A stretch of 64,000 bases of DNA from Methylibium rhizosphaerae (GTDB lineage: Bacteria > Pseudomonadota > Gammaproteobacteria > Burkholderiales > Burkholderiaceae_C), in assembly GCF_006386545.1 (NCBI RefSeq), contig NZ_SWAR01000020.1:44916-108915 (forward strand). Direction: 5' to 3'. Shown here one piece after another: positions 1-7,311 of the stretch (position 1 is the first letter of the stretch; every line of letters begins with the position of its first letter). The notes beneath the pieces are model-generated. The model made no database searches. It had not been told where the DNA came from and saw nothing but the letters and a program-made list of their open reading frames with translations. Position numbers and translations under genes: made by a program.

Positions 1-210
1 TTCCGACAGGTGCATGAGGCTCAGGAAGCCCTGGCCGGCAAACATGAAGGTCACCAGCACCCCGAAGGCGATCGCGACCTCGCGCACCGCCACGCGGGTG
101 CGGCGCGCCGGCTCCACCCCGCGCAGCACCGAAATGAAGATGGGCAGGCTGCCGAACGGGTCGAGCACGAGGAGCAGCAGCACGAAGGCTGAAACGAAGC
201 TGTGGTCCAT
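1..210 (-). CDS. MarC family inner-membrane protein (N-terminal part, cut by window edge)
   Basis: The 70 visible residues form the amino end of a MarC/UPF0056 integral membrane protein. The first helix carries the family pattern LLLLVLDPFGSLPIF, followed by a basic loop (RGVEPARRTRVAVRE) and the start of a second helix ending FAGQGFLSLM. MarC proteins are six-helix inner-membrane proteins of unsettled function; the old link to multiple antibiotic resistance was not upheld. The start is ATG at 208-210. The gene is divergent from the c-di-GMP gene at 426, and the shared 215-bp upstream region holds an FNR-type site. The rest of the gene lies outside the window. Confidence 0.85.
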   Translation of the reverse strand, partial: MDHSFVSAFVLLLLVLDPFGSLPIFISVLRGVEPARRTRVAVREVAIAFGVLVTFMFAGQGFLSLMHLSE

Positions 211-311
211 GGGCGGCGATTGTCGCCGGGCCGGCGCGGCGATTGCCTCCTGCGCCGACGCGTGAAGTGCATCACGACCCGCCCCGCCGCCCTCGATCCG
301 CGAGGCCGCGT

Positions 312-325
312 TTGATTTCCGTCAA
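312..325. promoter_or_regulatory. FNR/ANR-type box between marC and the GGDEF-EAL gene
   Basis: The sequence TTGAT-TTCC-GTCAA matches the FNR/ANR consensus TTGAT-N4-ATCAA with one change (G for A), a variant common in Pseudomonas and betaproteobacterial sites. The next bases (TCAA) extend it to TTGATT-N6-AATCAA. It sits about 100 bp from the start codon of each divergent gene, so it could serve either. Binding by an FNR-like regulator is inferred from the motif. Confidence 0.5.
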
Positions 326-425
326 TCAAGTCGCTGCCGCGCGTGCCGACTATCCGGTCGTGCGTCTGCGACGGCTCGGAGGGTTCGAAGCCGCGACAAC
401 AGGCGGACGTCGAGGGAGAAAGAGC

Positions 426-3400
426 ATGACGCATGACCTGCGGGCAAGGTGGGGAAGATTCTCCTTGCCGCTTCTGGTGCTGGCCGCGGGTTCTGCGCTG
501 TCGATGGCTGTGGGCCGCATCGCCGGGGAGGAGATCGAGCACCGCGCACAGACGCGTGTGGACGTGGCGGCCCAGGAAGCCGCCTACAAGGTCCGTGAGC
601 GCTTCGACGCCTACACCGAGGTGCTGGTCGGGCTGCGCGCCCTGTTCAACACCGCGGAAACCGTCACGCCGGCGCAGTTCCGGCAATACGTCGAGGGCCT
701 GAGCCTGGACAGCAAGTACCCGGGCTTCCAGGTGCTCAACTATGCGGCCCATGTGCCGGCGGCCGGCAAGGCGGCCTTCGAGCAGTCGCGCGGCATGCGC
801 CTGGCCGGCGATCGCGCCGAATACTTCCCGCTCGTGCTGATCGAGCCGCTGGCCGGCAACGAGGCGGCGCTCGGCAAGGACCTGGGCACCGCGCCCAAGA
901 CGCTGGAGGCGCTGCAGGCGGCGCGCGACAGCGGCAGCCTCACCGCGTCGGGCCGCAAGATCCTCATCAAGGACAAGCAGTCGGACATCGGCCTGGCTGT
1001 GCGCCTGCCGGTCTACCGCACCGGCCACCCCACCGGCACCGTGGAGCAGCGCCGCGCCGCCTATATGGGTTCGGTGGGCGCCGGCTTCCGGGTGGCCCAG
1101 GTGATGAACGGCATCACCCAGGCCGGCGGCCCCGGCCTGCGCGTGCGCCTTTTCGATGCGGGGCCCGCGGGCGGCGGGGTGCGCGTCAGCCCGAGCAGCT
1201 CGGCCCCTTCGCCGCGGGAACTGCAGGCGGAGCACCTGCTGTTCGACAGCCTGCAGCCAGGCGCGTCCGCCCCGGCGAACGCCTTCGAACGCGTGCTGAC
1301 GTTCGAGCTCGGCAACCGGACCTGGGCCATGCAGATCGACGTCGGCGCAGACACCGTCATCAGCCCGTTCGACCGGGCGCTGCCGTGGCTGCTGGTGGCC
1401 TGCGGCGTCGCCATCAGTTCGCTGGTGGCCGGCATCCTCTATTCGCTGATGACCTCGCGCCGGCGCGCACTGGCGCTGGCGCAGTCGATGACGCGGCACC
1501 TGCGCCGCAGCGAGCAGCACCTGGAAGAGGCGCAGCGCCTGGCCTCCCTGGGCAGCTGGGTGCTCGACCTGGACAGCGGCACGCTGAAGTGTTCGGACGA
1601 AGCGCGCCGCATCTTCGGCTTCGCCGGGCCGGCCGATGCCAACCTGGCCAGGCTTCTGGAGCGCGCCCCGGCCCAGGAGCGCGCGGCCATGGAGCTGCAC
1701 TTCGCCTATGCGGCGCAGACCGGCCAGCGCAGCGAGTTCGAACAGCAGCTCAGGCTGCCCGACGGCACCGAACGGTGGGTGCACGTGATCGCCCAGCGCA
1801 GTGACGAGGACGACCAGCCCGAACTGCGCGGCACGGTGCGCGACGACACCCATCGCCGCAAGGGCGCGCAGCGGCTGCGGCTCGAACACGAGATCGCGCA
1901 GCTGCTGGTGAGCGACAGCGAGCCCGACCTCGTGATCGCGCGCGCGCTCGAAGCGGTGTGCTCCTACCTGCGCTGGGACTGCGGCGCCTTCTGGAGCGTC
2001 GAGGACGGCCTCGCGCAATGCACCGGCTCCTGGCACGGCGGCAGCAACGCGGCGCTCGACCAGTTCGCCCGCATCAGCCGCTCGCTCAGCTACCGCAGCG
2101 ACGAAGGCGCACTCGGCCGCGCGTGGGCCAGCGGAGCCCTCACCACCGTGGACACCACCACCCAGGCGCGCGAATACACCCGCGAAGCACTGGCCGCGCA
2201 GGCCGACCTGCGCAGCTGCCTGGTGGTGCCGACCCAGCTGTCGGACAGCAGCGTGACGGCGCTGGAGCTGCACAGCCGCGCTCCGCTGTCCGACATCGAC
2301 CCCGACACGCAGGAGTCGCTGCGCGCCATCGCGCTGCAGCTGGCGCAGTACCTGCAGCGCAAGCAGGCCGAGCAGCAGCTGCGCTACGTGGCCAACCACG
2401 ACGCGCTGACCGGCCTGGCGAACCGCGCCGCCCTGCAGCACGACCTGACGCGCGCCATCAAGCGCAGCCAGCGGTGCCAGAAACGGGTGGCGGTGCTGTT
2501 CCTCGACATCGACCGCTTCAAGCACATCAACGACACGCTCGGCCACGGAACCGGCGACGCGATGATCAAGGCCTGCGCCCAGCGCCTGTCCGCGGTGCTG
2601 CGCGATGACGACGTGGTGGCGCGGTTCGGCGGCGACGAATTCGTGCTGGTGCTCGAGAACCTCTCGCAGGCCAGCGATGCAGCGGTGGTGGCCGACAAGG
2701 TGCTGGCCTGCTGTGCCGAGCCCTTCGTGATCGACGGGCGCGAGCTGCACATGTCGGCCAGCATCGGCGTGAGCATCTTCCCCGAGGACGGCAGCGACGG
2801 CGAGACGCTGCTCAAGAACGCCGACGCCGCGATGTACCGCGCCAAGGACAAGGGGCGCGGCAACTACCAGTTCTATGCCGCGCAGATGAATGCGCAGGGG
2901 ACCGAGAGGCTGATGCTCGAAAGCGGCCTGCGCCGTGCCGTCGAGCGCGGCGAGCTGGAGCTGCACTACCAGCCGAAGATGGACCTGCGCAGCCAGCGCA
3001 TCGTGGGCGTCGAGGCCCTGATGCGCTGGCGGCATCCGGTGCTGGGCATGGTGTCGCCGGCGCAGTTCATCCCCATTGCCGAGGAGACCGGCCTCATCGA
3101 GCCGATGGGCCGCTGGGCCCTGGAAGCCGCCTGCCGCGACGCCCGCAGCTGGCAGGACCGCGGGCTGCCGCCGGTGCAGATGGCGGTGAACCTGTCGACG
3201 CGCCAGCTGAGCAGCCCGACGCTGCTGTCCGACATCGCGGCGGTGCTGCAGGCCAGCCGGCTGGACCCGGCTCAGCTGGAGCTGGAGATCACCGAGAGCG
3301 CGATGATGAAGAACCCCGAGCATGCGGCCGCACTCCTGCAGCAGGTGCGCATGCTGGGCGTGGGGCTGGCCATCGACGACTTCGGCACCGGCTACTCATC

Positions 3401-3704
3401 GCTGTCGTACCTGAAGCGCTTCCCGCTTTCCACTGTCAAGATCGATCGCAGCTTCGTGAACGACCTGTCGCAGGACAAGGACGCGCAGGCGCTCACCGAC
3501 GGCATCATCACCCTCGCCCACGGCCTTCGCATGAAGGTGGTGGCCGAAGGCGTGGAAACCGTCGGCCAGCTCGACTACCTGCGCGCGCGCGGCTGCGACG
3601 AGATCCAGGGCTACTGGCTGTGCAAGCCGCTGCCCGCCGAGGAGGCGTGCAAGTTCATGGCACGCCACCTGCGCAACCAGTTTGCTTCGCCGGTGGCGGC
3701 CTGA
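426..3704 (+). CDS. CHASE-PAS-GAF-GGDEF-EAL c-di-GMP signalling protein
   Basis: A 1092-residue membrane sensor with both c-di-GMP synthesis and hydrolysis domains. Order: helix at about 13-33, periplasmic CHASE-like sensor about 75-235, second helix about 318-342 (ALPWLLVACGVAISSLVAG), PAS about 365-480, GAF about 488-648, GGDEF about 655-815, EAL about 835-1085. The GGDEF motif (735-739) is intact, and RDDD five residues before it is an RxxD product-inhibition site. The EAL half has EAL (863-865), DDFGTGYSSL (from 984), KIDRSF and VAEGVET, so both activities may be retained. ATG 426 is chosen because GGAGAAAGAGC precedes it and the first helix follows directly; the reading frame stays open further upstream. 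An FNR-type box lies about 100 bp upstream. The sensed ligand cannot be told. Confidence 0.9.
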   Translation: MTHDLRARWGRFSLPLLVLAAGSALSMAVGRIAGEEIEHRAQTRVDVAAQEAAYKVRERFDAYTEVLVGLRALFNTAETVTPAQFRQYVEGLSLDSKYPGFQVLNYAAHVPAAGKAAFEQSRGMRLAGDRAEYFPLVLIEPLAGNEAALGKDLGTAPKTLEALQAARDSGSLTASGRKILIKDKQSDIGLAVRLPVYRTGHPTGTVEQRRAAYMGSVGAGFRVAQVMNGITQAGGPGLRVRLFDAGPAGGGVRVSPSSSAPSPRELQAEHLLFDSLQPGASAPANAFERVLTFELGNRTWAMQIDVGADTVISPFDRALPWLLVACGVAISSLVAGILYSLMTSRRRALALAQSMTRHLRRSEQHLEEAQRLASLGSWVLDLDSGTLKCSDEARRIFGFAGPADANLARLLERAPAQERAAMELHFAYAAQTGQRSEFEQQLRLPDGTERWVHVIAQRSDEDDQPELRGTVRDDTHRRKGAQRLRLEHEIAQLLVSDSEPDLVIARALEAVCSYLRWDCGAFWSVEDGLAQCTGSWHGGSNAALDQFARISRSLSYRSDEGALGRAWASGALTTVDTTTQAREYTREALAAQADLRSCLVVPTQLSDSSVTALELHSRAPLSDIDPDTQESLRAIALQLAQYLQRKQAEQQLRYVANHDALTGLANRAALQHDLTRAIKRSQRCQKRVAVLFLDIDRFKHINDTLGHGTGDAMIKACAQRLSAVLRDDDVVARFGGDEFVLVLENLSQASDAAVVADKVLACCAEPFVIDGRELHMSASIGVSIFPEDGSDGETLLKNADAAMYRAKDKGRGNYQFYAAQMNAQGTERLMLESGLRRAVERGELELHYQPKMDLRSQRIVGVEALMRWRHPVLGMVSPAQFIPIAEETGLIEPMGRWALEAACRDARSWQDRGLPPVQMAVNLSTRQLSSPTLLSDIAAVLQASRLDPAQLELEITESAMMKNPEHAAALLQQVRMLGVGLAIDDFGTGYSSLSYLKRFPLSTVKIDRSFVNDLSQDKDAQALTDGIITLAHGLRMKVVAEGVETVGQLDYLRARGCDEIQGYWLCKPLPAEEACKFMARHLRNQFASPVAA

Positions 3705-3783
3705 AGGGCCCCGGGTCCGCCACGGTCAGGCAAGACGCAACCCGGAGCGGTCGCGCCGGGTGCAACACACCATGGGAGAAACC

Positions 3784-4422
3784 ATGACTCTTTCGAGCAC
3801 GAGCAAGACACTGGAACAGACCCTCGAGGCGATCCAGGCAATGGACCTGACGCTGATCAAGTTCAAGGCCACCCGCGATGAAGACGGCTACGGCTGGTCG
3901 CCCGCCTACGCAGACGAGCTGGAGCTGGCCTACAAGCGCTACCTGATCCTGCATGCCAAGTACCCCGACCTGATGCTGGCGCCAGAGCGCGACGTCGATC
4001 GCTTCTGGCACATGCACATCCTGGATACGCGCAAGTACGCCGCCGACTGCGAAGCCGCCTTCGGCCGCTTCCTGCACCACTTCCCCTACCTCGGCCTGCG
4101 CGGCGAAGACGACGCCAAGGCGCTCGACGACGCCTTCGAGACGATGCAGCAGCTGCACCTGAAGGAGTTCGGCGAACCCATGGGCCAGCCGCGCGAAGCC
4201 GCGGCGGCCTGCGGCGCCCAAGTGGCGTCCGCGTGGTGCGGGGTGGAGCCGTCGGTGCAGGCGCAGGCGGCCTGGTGCGGGGTGGAGCCGCAGCAGAAGG
4301 CCCATGCCGCGTGGTGCGGGGTCGAGCCTTCGAAGCAGCAGGCCCGCGCGGCCTGGTGCGGGGTCGAGCCGCAGCAGGCCAAGGCGGCCTGGTGCGGCGT
4401 CGAGCCTTCGACGAAGTCGTAG
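3784..4422 (+). CDS. GRDP-like (DUF1399-type) protein with five C-terminal AWCGVEP repeats
   Basis: A 212-residue protein in two parts. Residues 1-135 resemble the bacterial glycine-rich-domain-protein-like fold, with the family signature of aromatic and His/Asp residues (YKRYLILHAKYP, ERDVDRFWHMHILDTRKYAADCE, FLHHFPYLGLRG). Residues 150-208 hold five identical AWCGVEP heptads at 150, 163, 176, 190 and 202, joined by 5-7-residue linkers rich in Gln, Ala and Lys. There is no signal peptide or transmembrane segment. ATG 3784 has GGGAGAA just upstream; an in-frame ATG at 3772 would overlap that ribosome site. The gene stands alone behind the c-di-GMP gene (79-bp gap) and converges on the isoaspartyl peptidase. 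The tail looks like a multi-core peptide or a tandem ligand motif with one reactive Cys per unit. Function unknown. Confidence 0.75.
   Translation: MTLSSTSKTLEQTLEAIQAMDLTLIKFKATRDEDGYGWSPAYADELELAYKRYLILHAKYPDLMLAPERDVDRFWHMHILDTRKYAADCEAAFGRFLHHFPYLGLRGEDDAKALDDAFETMQQLHLKEFGEPMGQPREAAAACGAQVASAWCGVEPSVQAQAAWCGVEPQQKAHAAWCGVEPSKQQARAAWCGVEPQQAKAAWCGVEPSTKS
4231..4407 (+). repeat. Five tandem coding repeats (AWCGVEP units)
   Basis: Near-identical 21-bp units start at 4231, 4270, 4309, 4351 and 4387 (periods 39, 39, 42, 36 bp). Every unit keeps tgg-tgc then Gly-Val-Glu-Pro; only synonymous positions vary (gcg/gcc, ggg/ggc, gtg/gtc, ccg/cct). Linkers vary in both length and sequence. Conserved peptide with drifting third bases and linkers points to selection on the heptad rather than a very recent slippage event. 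Confidence 0.85.
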
Positions 4423-4484
4423 ACACGCCAGCCAGCCCACCCGGGCACGTCACACCAAGAATCAAGATCCAGGGAGAGTCGGGG

Positions 4485-4506
4485 TCCGGCGGCGAGCGCC
4501 GCCGGA
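4485..4506. terminator. GC-rich hairpin between convergent genes
   Basis: TCCGGCGGCG-AG-CGCCGCCGGA is a perfect inverted repeat in the 98-bp gap between the repeat-protein gene and the convergent isoaspartyl peptidase gene. It has no T-tract on either side, so a role as bidirectional terminator is only suggested. Confidence 0.4.
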
Positions 4507-4520
4507 TCGCCGGCAGCAGT

Positions 4521-5444
4521 TCAGAAGATGGCGACCCGCCGCTGCCCGCTGGCATCGGCCGCGGCGCGGTACATGCCCTCGCAGTTGAACGGCATCGCGA
4601 TGTGTCCGCCCGCGTCGACGGCGATCACGCCGCCGCTGCCGCCGAAACGCTTCAGCTCGCCCAGCACCACCTCGTCGCAGGCCTCGGCCAGGGCGGCGCC
4701 ATGCCGTACCCGCGCCGCGATGTCGTGGGCCGCCGCGCAGCGCACGAACCATTCGCCATGGCCGGTGCCCGACACGGCCACCCGCTCGTCGGCCCAGGTG
4801 CCGGCGCCAATGACCGGCGTGTCGCCGATGCGCCCGGCCCACTTGGCCGTGCGCCCGCCGGTGGAGGTGGCCGCGGCGAGGCGGCCCTGCCCGTCGAGCG
4901 CCACCGCGCCGACGGTGCCGTGTTTCACCGATTCGGGCACGCCCGCGTCGCTGCCGCCCGCGCGCAGGCGGGCCAGCTCGCTTTGCAGCGCGATCCAGCG
5001 CGACTCGGTGCGGAAGTACTCGGGCGGCTCGAGCGCCAGGCCCTGCGCCGCGGCAAACGCCTCGGCGGCCTCGAAGCCCAGCGTCACATGCGGGCTGTGC
5101 TGCATCACCGCGCGCGCCAGCAGCACCGGGTTGCGCACCCGCCGCAGCCCGGTCACGCTGCCGGCGGCACGGGTGGACCCGTCCATCACGGCCGCTTCGA
5201 GCTCGATGAAGCCCTGGTCGTTGAACACCGCGCCGCGGCCGGCATTGAACAGCGGGTCGTCTTCGAGCGCCACCACGGCAGCCTGCACCGCGTCGAGCGC
5301 GGCACCGCCTTGCCGCAGCACGGCCAGGCCGGCATCGAGCGCGGCTTCCAGCCCGGCACGGTAGGCCGCCTCCCGCTCGGGCGTGAACTGGCTGCGCAGC
5401 AGCGTGCCGGCGCCGCCGTGGATCGCGATCGAGAAGCGGCTCAT
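4521..5444 (-). CDS. Isoaspartyl peptidase / plant-type L-asparaginase (Ntn hydrolase)
   Basis: A 307-residue threonine-dependent N-terminal-nucleophile hydrolase of the IaaA/type III asparaginase family, which cleaves beta-aspartyl dipeptides and asparagine. Seen: the amino-terminal AIHGGAGTL, the mid-region LFNAGRGAVF, and the autocleavage site HGTVGAVALD with Thr177 as the expected new amino terminus of the beta chain; later TSTGG and GTGHGE fit the substrate pocket. There is no signal peptide, so a cytoplasmic salvage role is likely. The start ATG overlaps the stop of the upstream hydrolase gene (ATGA, 4 bp), indicating translational coupling and membership of the 4.5-12.9 kb operon. Confidence 0.92.
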   Translation of the reverse strand: MSRFSIAIHGGAGTLLRSQFTPEREAAYRAGLEAALDAGLAVLRQGGAALDAVQAAVVALEDDPLFNAGRGAVFNDQGFIELEAAVMDGSTRAAGSVTGLRRVRNPVLLARAVMQHSPHVTLGFEAAEAFAAAQGLALEPPEYFRTESRWIALQSELARLRAGGSDAGVPESVKHGTVGAVALDGQGRLAAATSTGGRTAKWAGRIGDTPVIGAGTWADERVAVSGTGHGEWFVRCAAAHDIAARVRHGAALAEACDEVVLGELKRFGGSGGVIAVDAGGHIAMPFNCEGMYRAAADASGQRRVAIF

Positions 5445-7306
5445 CGAGGCGCCAGCAAGGCCTGCAGGTGCCCGCGGATCTGCTGCACCGTGGGGGCATG
5501 GTGGAAGTACTCCACATGCGAGACCGGCGAGGCGTTGTAGCAGGCCGCACCCATCATGGCCGACTGCAGCGGAATGAGGCCGTCGCCTTCGGCCTCGAAA
5601 CCGCCGAAGTCCTCGATCACATGGCGCCACAGGTTGCTCGGCCAGTCGGCCGCCAGGCCGGCGCGCCATTGCGAGCCCCAGGCCGCGACGATCTGCGGCG
5701 GCAGCGGCTCGCCGTTGGCACGCTCGCGCACCGCGTCGGGCGTGAGGTCCTGGAAGCCCGGCGGAATGTCGCCGGCCATGCCGCGCTCGAGGTTCTTCAG
5801 CTTGGCCATCTCGTCGCGGTCGAGCAGGCCGCGGGCCACCCGCCCCAGCAGGCCGACCGCACCGGCCAGGCCGACCCAGCGCTGGCCGACAGTGCCGAAC
5901 ACCGGCGTGCCGTCGTGCGGGGCGCCGGCGGTGAGCGCGCGGAAGTCCCAGTTCGGCCAGCGGTCGATGAACTGGGGGAGTGCGAAGCGCACCACCGCGC
6001 CGCCGCGCGAATGAGTGAGGAAGACCATGCGCCCGCGCGGCGCCTTGCCGATGACGTGCTGCTCCAGCAACTCGGCCAGCGCGGCGATGTTCTCGTCCAG
6101 CCGCACGAAGCTGTCGTGCTCGAAGCGCCAGGCGCAGGCCGTGTCGAGCACGTCCATGCCCGACCATGGCGTGCCGACATGCCCTTGCGCCTCGAGCGCG
6201 AGCCAGGCCTCGAAAGCGCCGCGCGCAGAGCTCAGTCCGCCATGCACCAGCACGACGTGGGTGCCGGCATCGACACCGGCGGCTTGCGCACCCTGCACCG
6301 GCCGGTAGGCGACCGCCGGCACCGAGGCCGGGGCCACGCAGGCACCGCGCTTCTCGACCTGCTTCCACTTGCGGGCGTCGATCGCCGGGGCCGGCAGCAC
6401 CTGTGACCAGTAGGCCTCGTCGCCCTTCAGGCGCGAGATGAAGGTCGGGTCGCGGTCACGCCGCACGCCGCGCAGCCGGTCGACCCAGTTCATGACGAAC
6501 TGCACCGCCTTCGCCAGCGGGCCGATCGGGCGCGGCAGGCGCTCGTACAGGATCACCGGCACGGCCACCAGGAGGCCGACGCCCGGGCGCAGGCTGCGCA
6601 CGATCGTAGGCGCGGTGGCCTTGTCCGGCGGCGTGACCCAGCGCGGCACTCCGCGGTCGATCTCGATCAGCGGCTCGGCCAGGCCCACGCCGTCGCCGCG
6701 CAGGCTGCACGGTGCCCACGGCGACAGGTCATCCGGGGAGCGCGCGCCCCAATAGATGCGGGTTTCGATTTCGAGCCGCACACGCACGCGCTCGCGCTTG
6801 CGCCACGCGGGAGGGCAGTGCTCGAGCAGCGCTTGAGCCACCGCCTCCGGCGTGGCCACGTGCGGCAGGCGCAGGCGCAGCGTGCCGGCGCGCTCCCGCA
6901 GGATGGGAGCCATGACCCACAGCGGCGGGTGCCAGTCGGCCGCCGTGTCATGCCGGCCGGGAGTCGACGTGGCCGACCCCTTGCCCTGCGCGTCCCAGGC
7001 GCCGCGATGGTCGGTGCCCGGCAGGCCGCCCAGGCGCGCGCTGGCGCGGGCTTCCTCGTCGAGCAGCCGCGCGATGCCCTCGCTCTCGGCCATGTGGCCG
7101 GCAAACCAGCCGGGGCGGTGGGCCTTGAAGCGCTCCAGCACTTCAGCCGCGGTGAGCGGCGCATGCACCGAATCGACGGGCGTGCGCGCTGCGGCCATCA
7201 GGGGCGCGGCGCGCGTGGCCTCGGCGTCGGCCGCGCGGCCGTCGAAACCGGGGGCGTTGTCCTCGAAGCCGAGTTCCAGATCGAGCAGCAGGGTGTGTTC
7301 GGCCAT
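5441..7306 (-). CDS. Large alpha/beta-hydrolase-fold lipase-like protein
   Basis: A 621-residue protein. The C-terminal half (from about residue 350) is an alpha/beta hydrolase: strand plus oxyanion loop VVLVHGGLSS, nucleophile elbow THSRGG with Ser433, then GAPHDGTPVFG, typical of lipase or PGAP1-like enzymes. A late His (HVEYFHHAP, near the C-terminus) may complete the triad. The N-terminal about 340 residues have no family I recognise. Two hydrophobic stretches (one near GVGLLVAVPVILYERL, one AGAVGLLG) may be interfacial. It follows the histidine kinase by 5 bp and overlaps the isoaspartyl peptidase start by 4 bp, so all three are probably co-translated. Substrate unknown. Confidence 0.7.
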   Translation of the reverse strand: MAEHTLLLDLELGFEDNAPGFDGRAADAEATRAAPLMAAARTPVDSVHAPLTAAEVLERFKAHRPGWFAGHMAESEGIARLLDEEARASARLGGLPGTDHRGAWDAQGKGSATSTPGRHDTAADWHPPLWVMAPILRERAGTLRLRLPHVATPEAVAQALLEHCPPAWRKRERVRVRLEIETRIYWGARSPDDLSPWAPCSLRGDGVGLAEPLIEIDRGVPRWVTPPDKATAPTIVRSLRPGVGLLVAVPVILYERLPRPIGPLAKAVQFVMNWVDRLRGVRRDRDPTFISRLKGDEAYWSQVLPAPAIDARKWKQVEKRGACVAPASVPAVAYRPVQGAQAAGVDAGTHVVLVHGGLSSARGAFEAWLALEAQGHVGTPWSGMDVLDTACAWRFEHDSFVRLDENIAALAELLEQHVIGKAPRGRMVFLTHSRGGAVVRFALPQFIDRWPNWDFRALTAGAPHDGTPVFGTVGQRWVGLAGAVGLLGRVARGLLDRDEMAKLKNLERGMAGDIPPGFQDLTPDAVRERANGEPLPPQIVAAWGSQWRAGLAADWPSNLWRHVIEDFGGFEAEGDGLIPLQSAMMGAACYNASPVSHVEYFHHAPTVQQIRGHLQALLAPR

Positions 7307-7311
7307 GCGCG

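Noticed and set aside
243..425. Upstream extension of the c-di-GMP protein by 61 codons
   Set aside because: No ribosome site at 243, the extension would run over the FNR-type box, and the membrane helix follows directly on ATG 426.
51..3323. 1090-codon open frame on the minus strand opposite the c-di-GMP gene
   Set aside because: Composition is the His/Arg/Ala/Gln/Leu mix of a shadow frame in GC-rich DNA, and the plus strand has clear CHASE, PAS, GAF, GGDEF and EAL domains.
4231..4407. CRISPR-like array
   Set aside because: Repeats are coding, in frame, 21 bp with 15-21-bp linkers, and lie inside a clear gene.
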